Shown here: positions 19,325 through 29,034 of the stretch, piece after piece
Layout of the letters: each line of letters begins with the position of its first letter
Position numbering within the stretch: position 1 is the first letter of the stretch
DNA from: Gammaproteobacteria bacterium
Lineage (GTDB): Bacteria; Pseudomonadota; Gammaproteobacteria; GRL18
Length of the DNA: 64,000 nucleotides
Direction of reading: 5' to 3'
NCBI GenBank assembly: GCA_016744375.1
Contig: JADGEM010000001.1
Location: 1-64,000 of the forward strand
Notes under the pieces: model-generated
What the model saw: the letters and a program-made list of their open reading frames with translations, nothing else
The model's database searches: none
Told to the model about the DNA's origin: nothing
Program-made: the position numbers and the translations under genes

Positions 19325-20593
19325 TTACTTCAGGCGATTGATGCCAAGTGCTTTTAATAAATACTTTTCATAAATTGGTTCACTGGAACCAGATTTCATT
19401 TTACGAATAAAATATTTCTCAAAACCGATTTTCGCCAGATGAACCCATTTACCTTTCTTAAACCATGCCAGATTTCTGGGTGGAATCTGTGGGATTGCAA
19501 CAAAAGCAGCACCAGTATTACCCATGTCAGCAAGACAAATTGCATTCCAGGTGGCTTCCTGAGTAGGCTCTACATCGGCCAGTTCATCAGCAATATTATG
19601 CACAATTGCAGTAACCATCGATTCAATCATATAGCCAGTCTTTGGTGCACCAGTAGGGACTGGAGTTGCTTCAACAGGTGGTATTGCAATACAAACACCT
19701 GCAGAGAAGATATTTTGATACTTAGGGCTGCGCTGTAGCTTATCGACAATAACAAAACCACGTGGGTTACAAAGTCCTTCAACATTTGCCACAGCATCAA
19801 CGCCTTTGAATGCAGGTAACATCATACCGTGTTTAAAGGGAAGCTCATGCTGTTGCTTGATACTGCCATCGTCATTTAATTCATCAACAAACATGACACC
19901 CGCTTCAATTTTAGTTGTCTTTGCATTGCAAATCCATTTAATGGCGTGCTGGCGTAGTTCTGACTCAAGCATTCCCTGTGAATCACCAACACCACCCAAA
20001 CCCAGGTGCCCGATATAAGGCTCCGAAGTAACATAAGTCATTGGTACTTTGTCACGGAGTTTACGTTTCTGTAGTTCTCTGTTCAGGATAAATGCATATT
20101 CATAGGCAGGACCAAAGCAACTTGCGAAAGGCATTGCACCAACAATGGCTGGGCCGGGATCCGCTGCCAGTTTCTCAAAATCATCAAATGAAGCTTCAGC
20201 ATGTGGTAGAGAACATATTGACTGGCTATGGGCTGAGGGGCCTGAACCTTCAACTTCTTCAAATGCTAATCTCGGGCCTGTGGCAATAATCAGGTAATCA
20301 TAGGTGACTTTCTCGTCGTTATTTAAGGTCAGTTCATTGTTAGCAGGGTCAATTTTGTCAACTCGATGAGCAATAAAGTTAATGCCGCGTTTTTCAAGGT
20401 AAGGCTTTGTATCAAAACTGATGTCTTTTCTTTGACGCCAACCGACTGCAACCCATGGATTTGATGGTGTAAAATCAAAAGTTTCATTTTCACTGATCAT
20501 GGTGACGAGATGTTCTTTACCTAATGCATCACGCATTTCATATGCACAAGGCATTCCCCCGGTTCCAGCACCAATAATAACGACGTGAGCCAT
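19325..20593 (-). CDS. sqr: Sulfide:quinone oxidoreductase
   Basis: 422 residues. This flavoprotein oxidises sulfide and passes electrons to the quinone pool at the membrane. The N-terminal FAD fold is VVIIGAGTGGMPCAYEM. Three redox cysteines are in the family positions: Cys127 (SICSLPHA), Cys159 (ASCFGPAYEY) and Cys353 (NAICLADMG). These match Cys128, Cys160 and Cys356 of the Acidithiobacillus ferrooxidans enzyme, and the whole protein aligns with it by eye, including PPVEATPVPTGAPKTGYMIE. The C-terminal part (KKGKWVHLAKIGFEKYFIRK) is the probable membrane-association region. It is divergent from a sigma-54 activator, which may control it. Confidence 0.93.
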   Translation of the reverse strand: MAHVVIIGAGTGGMPCAYEMRDALGKEHLVTMISENETFDFTPSNPWVAVGWRQRKDISFDTKPYLEKRGINFIAHRVDKIDPANNELTLNNDEKVTYDYLIIATGPRLAFEEVEGSGPSAHSQSICSLPHAEASFDDFEKLAADPGPAIVGAMPFASCFGPAYEYAFILNRELQKRKLRDKVPMTYVTSEPYIGHLGLGGVGDSQGMLESELRQHAIKWICNAKTTKIEAGVMFVDELNDDGSIKQQHELPFKHGMMLPAFKGVDAVANVEGLCNPRGFVIVDKLQRSPKYQNIFSAGVCIAIPPVEATPVPTGAPKTGYMIESMVTAIVHNIADELADVEPTQEATWNAICLADMGNTGAAFVAIPQIPPRNLAWFKKGKWVHLAKIGFEKYFIRKMKSGSSEPIYEKYLLKALGINRLK

Positions 20594-21081
20594 AGAATAA
20601 GATCTCCTGATAATTAAATTAGTTTGTAGTCATTGAAATTACTTATTATTAATGAACGATATTTTTTGTTTTAAGTATCAGTCATTTAAAATAGCATATT
20701 AATTTCAAAAAGAAAGAAAATAAAAAAATATTTTTGGAAGGAATGTTTGAATTAGCTTATGCAAATAATAATATAGTTATTTATAAATACTGATGATTGC
20801 TGCTAATCATTTTCTGCTTTTTATTATTTTATTTTTTAGCATTTAGCTTAGAAAATGAAAGTGTTTACTAGACTTTCATCAACTTGCCACTTGGTTTGTC
20901 TGATTTATAGCTTTTTAATATGATAACTTTTTTGAAATAAAAGTAAAGATATTTTTTATGGGCTACACAATTTAAGGTGGATATATTATATTTGTAAGTC
21001 AGAAAAACATAATAAGAAAGAACTCATATAAATGATTATTTATTCTGGACATTTTTTTGCTTAAAAGGCTTGTAGTATCTT
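20594..21081. other. Divergent control region sqr / sigma-54 regulator
   Basis: 488 bp between the two divergent starts, very AT-rich. AAGATC and GGAGATC-like sequence near the sqr start gives a ribosome site on the minus strand. The only strong element is the inverted repeat at 20855-20879, listed separately. I looked for a sigma-54 -24/-12 promoter and did not find a convincing one. Confidence 0.5.
20855..20879. promoter_or_regulatory. Inverted repeat, candidate activator site
   Basis: ATGAAAGT (20855-20862) and its exact complement ACTTTCAT (20872-20879), separated by 9 nt, so the arm centres are 17 bp apart. It lies about 260 bp upstream of sqr and about 200 bp upstream of the regulator, a usual distance for the upstream activator site of a sigma-54 enhancer-binding protein. 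A binding role is inferred from position and symmetry only. Confidence 0.4.
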
Positions 21082-22524
21082 ATGAAAAACACCCCCGTTC
21101 TGAATTTGCAGGATATTGTTAACTCTTATGAAGAACCAGCGGTACTGGTGTCCGATCAATACGAAATCATTTGTGCCAATTCTGCCTATTATAAGTTGTA
21201 TCAGCTTGAAGCCCATTGCAATAAGTGCAATTCATCGGAGTACTTTACCGCTAATAAAGAGCTTTGTCAGAATGATACAGGCAATTTAAACTTATCAACA
21301 AAACAGTATTGTTATGAAATTTCGCATCACTACTCTCATCGTTGTGATCAGGAAGGTGAATCCTGTCCATTACAGTTAGCAAAATCCACTCAGATGAATC
21401 AGAGAGTTCTGCATGTTCACCATACACGTTACGGAGAGGAGCATGTGGATGTATCCCTGTATCCTATCAGGGATAACACCGGCGATATGTATTTTCTTGA
21501 AGTGATGAAAACCATTAAACATGCCAGTCCTAAATCAGCGCAGAATGGTATGGTTGGTAATTCTCCGACTTTTAACAAATTATTAGCTTTGATCAATCGT
21601 GTTGCTGATTACGATATTTCAGTGTTGTTGCAGGGGGAATCAGGGACGGGTAAAGAACTGGTTGCTTTAGCAATTCATGAGGCGAGTTTACGAAGCTCAA
21701 TGGCCTGTGTCACAGTCGAATGTTCTGGGTTGTCTGAGTCACTGTTTGAAAGTGAGCTTTTTGGGCATGAAAAGGGTGCTTTTACTGGCGCGTTTAATCG
21801 AAAAAAAGGACTGGTTGAAGAGGCAGAGAGTGGTACTTTGTTTCTGGATGAGATTGGTGATGTGCCAATGAGTCTTCAAGTCAAGCTGCTTCGCCTGATT
21901 GAGACTCGGACTTTTCGTCGAGTTGGTGGTGTAGAACAGCTGAATGCTGACTTTCGACTGGTTTGTGCAACACATAAGAATTTACAAAAGATGGTTGAAA
22001 TGGGTGAATTCAGGGAAGATCTTTATTATCGTATCAGCACGTTTCCAATACAGCTTCCAGCATTAAAAGATCGGCAAGAGGATATTCCTTTACTGGTTGA
22101 TACAATCCTTGAGCGTATAAGTAGTCAGAAAAAAATGAAGGTCTCTAAAACGGTTATGGACTTCCTAAAGCAGTATTCTTTTCCAGGAAATATTCGTCAG
22201 TTAAGGAATATTCTTGATTTTGGTCGTGTTATGTCAGATTCAGATATTATAGAAATGGAACACTTGCCGGAAGAATTGTTCAATATGGGACAGCAAGACA
22301 GGTTGGGGAATAAAGCAGCAAGTGAATCCTGTTTGTCATTTGAATCTGATAGTACGCTTCAAGTTCAGGTAGAGGCGGAAATACCAACCCTTGAAGAATA
22401 TGAGCACAACTATTTGTCAAGGCTGCAACAGCATTTTAACGGTGATAAGGCTGAATTGGCCAGGGTATTGGGTATTAGCGAAAGAACATTGTATCGTAAA
22501 TTGAGTAAAGGAAAGGATACCTAA
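21082..22524 (+). CDS. PAS-domain sigma-54-dependent transcriptional activator
   Basis: 480 residues. The N-terminal PAS-like domain (about 10-140) is cysteine-rich ([26 protein letters not shown]), which suggests redox or metal sensing. The AAA+ domain (about 155-390) has Walker A GESGTGKE, the sigma-54 contact loop GAFTGA and Walker [10 protein letters not shown]. The C-terminus is a Fis-type helix-turn-helix ([20 protein letters not shown]). It activates sigma-54 promoters in response to an unknown signal. Divergent placement next to sqr makes sulfide or sulfur metabolism a reasonable but unproven target. Confidence 0.9.
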   Translation: MKNTPVLNLQDIVNSYEEPAVLVSDQYEIICANSAYYKLYQLEAHCNKCNSSEYFTANKELCQNDTGNLNLSTKQYCYEISHHYSHRCDQEGESCPLQLAKSTQMNQRVLHVHHTRYGEEHVDVSLYPIRDNTGDMYFLEVMKTIKHASPKSAQNGMVGNSPTFNKLLALINRVADYDISVLLQGESGTGKELVALAIHEASLRSSMACVTVECSGLSESLFESELFGHEKGAFTGAFNRKKGLVEEAESGTLFLDEIGDVPMSLQVKLLRLIETRTFRRVGGVEQLNADFRLVCATHKNLQKMVEMGEFREDLYYRISTFPIQLPALKDRQEDIPLLVDTILERISSQKKMKVSKTVMDFLKQYSFPGNIRQLRNILDFGRVMSDSDIIEMEHLPEELFNMGQQDRLGNKAASESCLSFESDSTLQVQVEAEIPTLEEYEHNYLSRLQQHFNGDKAELARVLGISERTLYRKLSKGKDT

Positions 22525-22547
22525 GAGCCAGCCAGGGTAACAGACCC

Positions 22548-24611
22548 TTAGTTTAGAGTCAGTGGTTCATTCCATGTTTTCTGAAAGATGTTTTCAATAC
22601 GGTGACGCAGTACCATGTCTGTATTTAATAAATTGATATTTTTTTCGGCATGGTTAATAAATTCATAGCGCTTATTTGAGTAGGTATAACACTCAAATAA
22701 TTTTAAGTGCAGATTCATGTTTGTGGGGGACTGTTTTAAAGCGCCAACTAAACTTTTTTCCGCTTCATTGTAATTACCATAAGCGATATAGGTGTCTATT
22801 TCACTGAGAGTGTTGTTGATGTCGGTAGGTTTTGCTAAGCTTTTTTCATATGCTTCAATCTCTGACTCATCAATTTCCAGTTCAAATGATAGTTCAGGTG
22901 ATAGTTCAGGTGAGTTTGCTACTGTTTTCTCTGTAGCCTTTTCAGGTGCTGCCTTAGCATCATCGGGTGTATTTATTTTTTTCTCAAAATATTCAAAGAA
23001 GTCCATATCATCTTCGTCTTTATCATCCCTGATATCAGTTCCTTGTAAGGTGGTGGGTGCAAATTCTTTGGTGGGATCTTTGGAGGTCACTCCTGACTCT
23101 GAAAATAAACGTTGTGTCTTGTCATGATCAGCGGGATAGGGAACAAATGGATTTTCATTTTTTTGTTTTCTTTTTTCATTTTGACCGCGAAGTGCAATCA
23201 AGGTGGCAACAAGAATGATGATTGTAAAAATGGCCAAAGCAAAGGCAATCACAGGACTGGTTATAAGTTCACGAATGAATGAACGAGACTGATCACCTGT
23301 TGGTTTTATTGCTGAATGGACTTCTAAAATTTTTCTCTCAGAAGTTTGTGGCTGAGGCGAACTCTCAGGTAAATTGCTCGTTGTTGTAGAAGTCTTAACC
23401 TCATCAGCCTGCTGGACCAATTCTTGTTTTTCATCTTTTAATTGAACAGAAACTTCTGAAATCCTATCATCTAAGTTTGTATTATGGCTACTCAGGTTTG
23501 CTAATTCATCAGTCAGACGATTGATTTTCGTGTTGAGCTCATCATTTTCATTTTGTAATGCTTTAATGGTTGAAATTGAGTTTTTAAGCGCTCTATTGAT
23601 TAAGACAAGATCATTTTTACTGGTTACCGGAGTATTCAACAGTACTTCATTCGTGGGAATAATTTTAAGTTGTGCTTCATTATTAGAGCTTGTTTCTATA
23701 CTTGCAGCTTTTTTCTCTACCGATTTGCTATTATTTGAATCATTTTTTTTCTGCGTTTCTGGTTTAGCTTGCTGCTTAGTGAGACTTGATATTGCAGTAG
23801 ATTTGTTTTTTTCAGATGATTGTGTAAGTGGCGCTTTACCATTAATTTGTAATATTTCAGATTGTGTTGGAACCTTGAGCGTTTGTCCCTGTTTTAATAA
23901 GTCAATATTATTATTTATAAAGGCATCAGGATTGAGTGCATATAAAGCCTGCATGGTTTGATACGTGGTTACTTTGCCGGGTTTGACTTTTTTGGCTATA
24001 TTCCACAAAGTATCCGCTCGTTTGGTTTTGTAGGTATCACCATCGGTATGGCTGGCAATAACAGTGCTATAATTAATTTTTTTGTGTGTTGCGACACGAG
24101 GTGTTTTTCGTGAGCTTGATTTTAGATTCGTTTTAGAGGTACGTTCTGATCGAGTGTCCGCTTGTTTCTTAGGAGAGACGACATGACGGTGCATTTGTTT
24201 TTGGATGAGTTCAGGGGGGTCCAGTAGAAATGTGTATTCCCGAATCATGTGACCTTTGCGCCACCTGAGATCAGCTATAAAGGTTATAAAGGGTTCTCTT
24301 ACTGGGCGATTGCTTGTCAGCTCAACAATAGTTAAGCCATTACTGATTTTTTTTACTTTGAAGCGAACTTTATGAAATGCAGCAGGCCTTGGTAAGTTGG
24401 CACGCTTATAATCGTTCCGGTGGGCATTTTTAACATGAATATCATCAAGCTGGATGGTGCCAGGATTAATCAGTTCTATCTGGACTTTTAAAGGCTCATT
24501 TAATTTTGAAAAAACGGTAATATTACCCAGTCCAAGAGTCAGTCCGGTCACGGGTATCATTAAAAAACAAATAATGAAGAATGCTGATTTTTTCAACGAT
24601 TTTTTCAACAT
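22548..24611 (-). CDS. fimV: FimV-like LysM/TPR inner-membrane protein
   Basis: 687 residues from the ATG at 24611 (MLKKSLKKSAFF), which gives a standard signal peptide; the frame opens 11 codons earlier. The FimV N-terminal domain starts LGLGNITVFSKLNEPLKVQIEL. A LysM domain lies at about 200-260 (RADTLWNIAKKVKPG), then a coiled coil (about 345-400), one membrane helix (about 455-478), an acidic cytoplasmic part and a C-terminal TPR-like FimV domain (YGNYNEAEKSLVGALKQSPTN). FimV organises cell poles and type IV pilus/twitching functions in Pseudomonas. A short 12-bp tandem repeat (SPELSPELS) lies in the acidic region near 22880-22915. Confidence 0.88.
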   Translation of the reverse strand: MLKKSLKKSAFFIICFLMIPVTGLTLGLGNITVFSKLNEPLKVQIELINPGTIQLDDIHVKNAHRNDYKRANLPRPAAFHKVRFKVKKISNGLTIVELTSNRPVREPFITFIADLRWRKGHMIREYTFLLDPPELIQKQMHRHVVSPKKQADTRSERTSKTNLKSSSRKTPRVATHKKINYSTVIASHTDGDTYKTKRADTLWNIAKKVKPGKVTTYQTMQALYALNPDAFINNNIDLLKQGQTLKVPTQSEILQINGKAPLTQSSEKNKSTAISSLTKQQAKPETQKKNDSNNSKSVEKKAASIETSSNNEAQLKIIPTNEVLLNTPVTSKNDLVLINRALKNSISTIKALQNENDELNTKINRLTDELANLSSHNTNLDDRISEVSVQLKDEKQELVQQADEVKTSTTTSNLPESSPQPQTSERKILEVHSAIKPTGDQSRSFIRELITSPVIAFALAIFTIIILVATLIALRGQNEKRKQKNENPFVPYPADHDKTQRLFSESGVTSKDPTKEFAPTTLQGTDIRDDKDEDDMDFFEYFEKKINTPDDAKAAPEKATEKTVANSPELSPELSFELEIDESEIEAYEKSLAKPTDINNTLSEIDTYIAYGNYNEAEKSLVGALKQSPTNMNLHLKLFECYTYSNKRYEFINHAEKNINLLNTDMVLRHRIENIFQKTWNEPLTLN

Positions 24612-24832
24612 AGAATAAATAGTTAACCTTAAATTATGCTTCAATTAATTAAATTAAAATACTCAGATAGGTTTTTATCTAACTGAGGGTTCTTATCCAG
24701 AAGCCAAGTATTTTTTGTAGCCATTATACCTAAAAATATACTATTATCACAATAAATCAAATATATCTCCTAACTATTTGAATTTTTAGACTTAAACGCT
24801 TTATTAAATAAAGAATAATGCCTTGAATAATA

Positions 24833-26374
24833 ATGATTGAAAACGGAACTATATTGATTAAACGAATACACATGACTGTTCTTATTATAATCGTGGGGAT
24901 GGTTTTTTCTCATTTATTCTATGCGAGTGTTCAGGCATCTGAAACCGTAGAGGATGCTTCAATATGTCATTTATTAACACCTGAGCAAGTCAATCATTTA
25001 AAGCTTTCTAATGTGTTTTACACGAAGCTGAAAAATGGTCTCCGAATTTATATCCTGGAAAACCATGAGCTCCCAGTTTTTTCTCTGCGACTAATTTTTG
25101 ATGTGGGTGCTGCAGACGAAAAAAAAGGAGAAAGCGGTTATGCCCATCTGTTTGAGCACATGATGTTTAAAGGATCTGAAAACGTAATCGATGGCGGCCA
25201 TTTTGCTGCGATCAAACAAGTTGGAGGCCAGGTTAATGCTTCGACTGATTATGATAAGACAGTTTACTGGAGTGAAGCCCCCATTAATTTTCTTGATAGG
25301 GTGTTGTGGTTAGAGGCTGAACGTCTGCAAAATTTAAAGCTCAATGAGCTGAGCCTTGAAAACCAGAAGTCAGCCGTGCTGGAAGAAAAATTATTGCGTA
25401 TTGATAATGTGCCGTATTATAAGACAGCCAGTGAATTTATGATTTCAGCATGGCAAGGTACGGACTATGACCATCTGATTATTGGCACTGAAAATGAGAT
25501 AAAAAAAGCAAGCCTATCTCAGGTACAGGCTTTTTTCAGCCAATATTATCGACCGGAAAATGCTATTTTAGTTCTGGTGGGTGATGTTAACTCTGTTAAG
25601 GCTGCTCAGAAGATTGAACAATACTTTTCTCCTATAAAAAACTCTCCAACAAAAAGGTCACTTATTAAGGACTCACGTATTAAAGAAACCACGGTAGAAA
25701 ATATTCTTCCAGATGAGCGCAAAGAGGGTCCCATATTAAAAGGCAAGTCTGAGACTCACTTTGATCCACTTGCTCCTTTTCCTTTATATGCTCTAGGTTG
25801 GCATACACCGGGATTGAAAAATTCAGATTTTTATGCGGTTGAATTATTAGCTGACATTTTGCTCAATTATGAGGCTTCCAGGTTGAAATATAAGTTAAAA
25901 GATGAACAAGCTCTGGTTTTTGAGACTATTGGTTTTCCACTGACTTTTGAACAGGCAGGAATTACAGCCATGGGTATGGTGCCTCATAGCTATGTTAATT
26001 TTGCTCAAATTCAAGCACTGGTACGTGACGAGCTTCATCAAGTGCAAAAAATGGGGGTAACAGAGACAGAACTGTGCAGTGCGAAAAAACATCGCCAACT
26101 ATTGATATTAGATAAGATGTCAAATAATCGAGAGCTGGCTGAACTGATAGGTAATGGCGTGTTGTTTTTTGATAATCCCAGACAGGCTCTTTTGGCTTTA
26201 AATGCCTATCAGTCAGTGGATAATTTTCAAATAAAAGCGGTAGCACAGGCATATTTTAATGATGACTGGCTGGCATTGGAAATTATTCCAGACCCTGGAG
26301 TCCGTTTTATTAAATGGTTAATGGAAATATTACCCAGGAGTTTGAGTCAGACGATAGAGCAGCAGTTTTTATGA
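24833..26374 (+). CDS. Exported M16-family zinc peptidase (active subunit)
   Basis: 513 residues. A signal peptide covers about 14-36. The inverted zinc motif HxxEH is present (His105-Leu-Phe-Glu108-His109) and the third ligand is a Glu near 184-185 (AVLEEK). The family pattern YAHLFEHMMFKGSENV is clear. M16 peptidases (pitrilysin/processing-peptidase type) degrade peptides, probably in the periplasm here. The stop overlaps the start of a second M16-like gene (ATGA), so the two are probably translated together and form a heterodimer. The start is uncertain: an in-frame Met lies 13 codons downstream. Confidence 0.88.
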   Translation: MIENGTILIKRIHMTVLIIIVGMVFSHLFYASVQASETVEDASICHLLTPEQVNHLKLSNVFYTKLKNGLRIYILENHELPVFSLRLIFDVGAADEKKGESGYAHLFEHMMFKGSENVIDGGHFAAIKQVGGQVNASTDYDKTVYWSEAPINFLDRVLWLEAERLQNLKLNELSLENQKSAVLEEKLLRIDNVPYYKTASEFMISAWQGTDYDHLIIGTENEIKKASLSQVQAFFSQYYRPENAILVLVGDVNSVKAAQKIEQYFSPIKNSPTKRSLIKDSRIKETTVENILPDERKEGPILKGKSETHFDPLAPFPLYALGWHTPGLKNSDFYAVELLADILLNYEASRLKYKLKDEQALVFETIGFPLTFEQAGITAMGMVPHSYVNFAQIQALVRDELHQVQKMGVTETELCSAKKHRQLLILDKMSNNRELAELIGNGVLFFDNPRQALLALNAYQSVDNFQIKAVAQAYFNDDWLALEIIPDPGVRFIKWLMEILPRSLSQTIEQQFL

Positions 26375-27921
26375 TTTATTTAAAAAAACGGCAATATTTA
26401 TTTACCTTATTTGTTATATGGTTTTTACTGAGCAGCTGTAGCCAATTTTCAAAAAGTGATTCCGAAGAGAAGCCTGCTTTAGAGCCTGAGCTATTCAATA
26501 TAGAGCCTCTGGAAACTAAGAATCCAGGTCAATTTTTACCTGAATCTATCACTAGAAGAGAGGGAGCTATAGCTGAAACCTTACATCAGCCGTTTTCTCA
26601 ATTTGTCTTAGAGAATGGTTTAAGAGTCAAATATTTACATAATCCAGCACTTCCCACGATAAGCATTGCACTTGTTGTTGATGCTGGGAAATATCAATTT
26701 AATGGAATAGATGAACGCTTATCACCACTGGTTCTGAAGCTGCTGAGGCAGGGGGCCAGACAGTATTCAAAAAAAGAATTCCAACGGCAAGTGAGTTTGT
26801 TAGGGAAGCCGTTCCAATACCGGCAAACTGCTCAGTTCTCGATTATTTCAGCTGAAATATTATCTCAGGATTTAGAGCATAGTCTTAATCTTCTTTCTCA
26901 ACAATTGACTGAAATCAAGCCTGATTCAGGTGCTTTGAAAAAAGTCATTGAGCAACAATTGCTGGAGAACAAATTAACAAAATCTTCAGGTGCTTATTTA
27001 GCAAAGCGTCTGTTTTATCAGGAAAACTATCCGCCAGAACATCTCTATTTTCAACATCAAGATAATAGTGATGAAATAAAGTCAGTAAAAAAAGATGAGT
27101 TATTACGATTTTATCGCAGACAATATCGGCCAGAGAAAAGCCTTCTTATTCTCTCTGGCGATCTTGAAAGCAAAATTCTCAAAAATCAGGTTAAGCGCTT
27201 TTTCGAATCTAATAAATTTGAGCAAAAGCAGGCAAAACTGAGATTGAAACCTTTAGCTAATAAAAAAAGAGTAAAAAACAGGCCGAATAATACATCTGTA
27301 AACAAAAATAAATCCCAGTTTAATTTTATTGAGCGAAAGGGGGCCCGGCAGGTTGATTTATTGTATGGTATGGTAACCGTTCCCAGGCGATCTAGTGACT
27401 GGTTAGGTCTGAAAATTATTGCTGCGCTTCTTGGGGGTGGGCCTGATTCACGCCTTTTTTCCGATCTTCGAGAAAAACAGGGACTGGCTTATTATCTTTC
27501 TGCCCAACAATTAGATGGTCGATATTCCAGCCCTTTTTTTATAAAAACCTCTGTTGCTCATAATAAACTCATTCCAATGATAAAAGGCATTAATCGCCAT
27601 ATCAGGTATCTTTGTCATAACAAAATTAAACCATACGAACTTCTGAAAATTAAGCAGCAGCTTAGAGGTGAGATTGTTTTTAAGCAGCAAACTAATCGGC
27701 AAAGGCTAAATAATATAATTAAACAATATGAAAATTCTTTAGAGGACAATTACCTTATAACGATGAAAGAAGAAATACGAAAAATTACTTCTGAACAACT
27801 TTTTGATATTGCCAATAAGTACCTATGTGGTACGCACACTATTATAGCTGTTGGGCAAAGTAATAAGTTGAAGAAAAATTTTCAAAATGAATTCAAAGAC
27901 TCTATTTATCATAAATATTAA
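26371..27921 (+). CDS. M16-like lipoprotein, zinc site lost (partner subunit)
   Basis: 516 residues from the ATG at 26371, which overlaps the upstream stop as ATGA. A lipoprotein signal (FLLSSCSQF) follows this start; the frame itself opens 19 codons earlier inside the other gene. The M16 fold is recognisable (LENGLRVKYLHNPALPTISIA split by family blocks; LLGGGPDSRLFSDLREKQGLAYYLSA). Where HxxEH should be, the sequence reads GIDERLSPLVLK, so there is no zinc site. This matches the inactive partner in bacterial M16 pairs. It is probably anchored in the outer membrane. Confidence 0.85.
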   Translation: MIYLKKRQYLFTLFVIWFLLSSCSQFSKSDSEEKPALEPELFNIEPLETKNPGQFLPESITRREGAIAETLHQPFSQFVLENGLRVKYLHNPALPTISIALVVDAGKYQFNGIDERLSPLVLKLLRQGARQYSKKEFQRQVSLLGKPFQYRQTAQFSIISAEILSQDLEHSLNLLSQQLTEIKPDSGALKKVIEQQLLENKLTKSSGAYLAKRLFYQENYPPEHLYFQHQDNSDEIKSVKKDELLRFYRRQYRPEKSLLILSGDLESKILKNQVKRFFESNKFEQKQAKLRLKPLANKKRVKNRPNNTSVNKNKSQFNFIERKGARQVDLLYGMVTVPRRSSDWLGLKIIAALLGGGPDSRLFSDLREKQGLAYYLSAQQLDGRYSSPFFIKTSVAHNKLIPMIKGINRHIRYLCHNKIKPYELLKIKQQLRGEIVFKQQTNRQRLNNIIKQYENSLEDNYLITMKEEIRKITSEQLFDIANKYLCGTHTIIAVGQSNKLKKNFQNEFKDSIYHKY

Positions 27922-27984
27922 TTGCCGTATTTATAATCAATAAACACAGCACTAACACACCAACTTATTATGGATCTACAATAA

Positions 27985-29034
27985 ATGACACAAACAATAC
28001 AGACGATTCCGACTAATCTGATTATAGGTTTTCTTGGCAGTGGTAAAACGACGGCAATTCTGCATTTATTGCGCAACCGACCAAAAAATTCCAACTGGGC
28101 TGTTCTTGTTAATGAATTTGGTGATGTTGGAATTGATGGTGTCATGTTAGAACAAGAAGGGCTGGGTAGCGGCGTATTCATTAAAGAAGTTCCCGGTGGC
28201 TGCATCTGTTGTGCAGCGGGATTGCCTTTACAAATAGCCCTTAATTTATTAATAAAAAAAGCCAGCCCTGAACGCATCATCATCGAACCAACGGGAGTCG
28301 GGCATCCTAAAAAAGTAATGGATGTCTTGACAGGGGAATTTTATAAAACTGTGCTTGATATTCGAGCAACCATTTGTCTGGTTGAGGCTCACAAATTAAA
28401 TGATGATAAATATCTCAGTAATCAGACATTTATTGATCAACTGAATATTGCGGATATTGTATTGGCTAGCAAAGCTGATCAGGCATCTCTTGATGACATT
28501 GAAAGATTTCACCAGTTTATTCAATCTATTGAGCCTGCAAAAGCCGACTTTGCTGAAATTGAATTTGGCCAGTTTTCTGTTGAGTTGCTGGATATTGAAC
28601 GTAATTTGCAACGATGTGTTTCTTTTCCCGATGCTCATACAAGTAAAAGTCATGAGCATCATTCTGAAATATCCGAAGAAATCAAATTGGAGCTGGATTA
28701 TAATTTCCAATGGCAAAAATTTGAAAATAATGGTGAAGGATACTTCGGGTGTGGTTGGATTTTTGACCCATCAATTGTTTTTGATGAGTTGAAACTGGCT
28801 GAATTTGTCCAGAGTGAAAAGTTTAGTCGAGTCAAAGGTATTTTTCACACTAATAATGGCTGGCTTATGTTTAATCGATCGGATGAACAGTTTTCTAAAC
28901 AGGATTATGATGAGAGTAAAGACAGTCGAGTTGAAATTATTGAGCCGAATCACCACGATTGGAATCTGGTTGAAGAACAGTTATTGACTTGCGTTAAAGA
29001 CGCCAAGAATAAAGGCAGCACTGAGTCTATTTAA
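27985..29034 (+). CDS. COG0523 (CobW/YjiA-type) metal GTPase
   Basis: 349 residues. G3E GTPase with P-loop GFLGSGKT (about 15-22), the metal-binding C-x-C-C motif at 73-76 (GGCICC), the E-P-T-G switch motif, and an SKAD guanine-recognition motif (LASKADQ). A short His-rich stretch (SHEHHSE) follows, then the C-terminal CobW domain. Members insert or deliver metals such as Zn, Co or Ni. No zur site or metal-enzyme gene is adjacent to indicate which metal. It is 63 bp downstream of the M16 pair. Confidence 0.85.
   Translation: MTQTIQTIPTNLIIGFLGSGKTTAILHLLRNRPKNSNWAVLVNEFGDVGIDGVMLEQEGLGSGVFIKEVPGGCICCAAGLPLQIALNLLIKKASPERIIIEPTGVGHPKKVMDVLTGEFYKTVLDIRATICLVEAHKLNDDKYLSNQTFIDQLNIADIVLASKADQASLDDIERFHQFIQSIEPAKADFAEIEFGQFSVELLDIERNLQRCVSFPDAHTSKSHEHHSEISEEIKLELDYNFQWQKFENNGEGYFGCGWIFDPSIVFDELKLAEFVQSEKFSRVKGIFHTNNGWLMFNRSDEQFSKQDYDESKDSRVEIIEPNHHDWNLVEEQLLTCVKDAKNKGSTESI

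Noticed and set aside
20594-21081. Sigma-54 -24/-12 promoter for sqr
   Set aside because: The best candidate (TGGCAA then TGAAA at the right distance, minus strand near 20880-20900) lacks the essential GC at -12.
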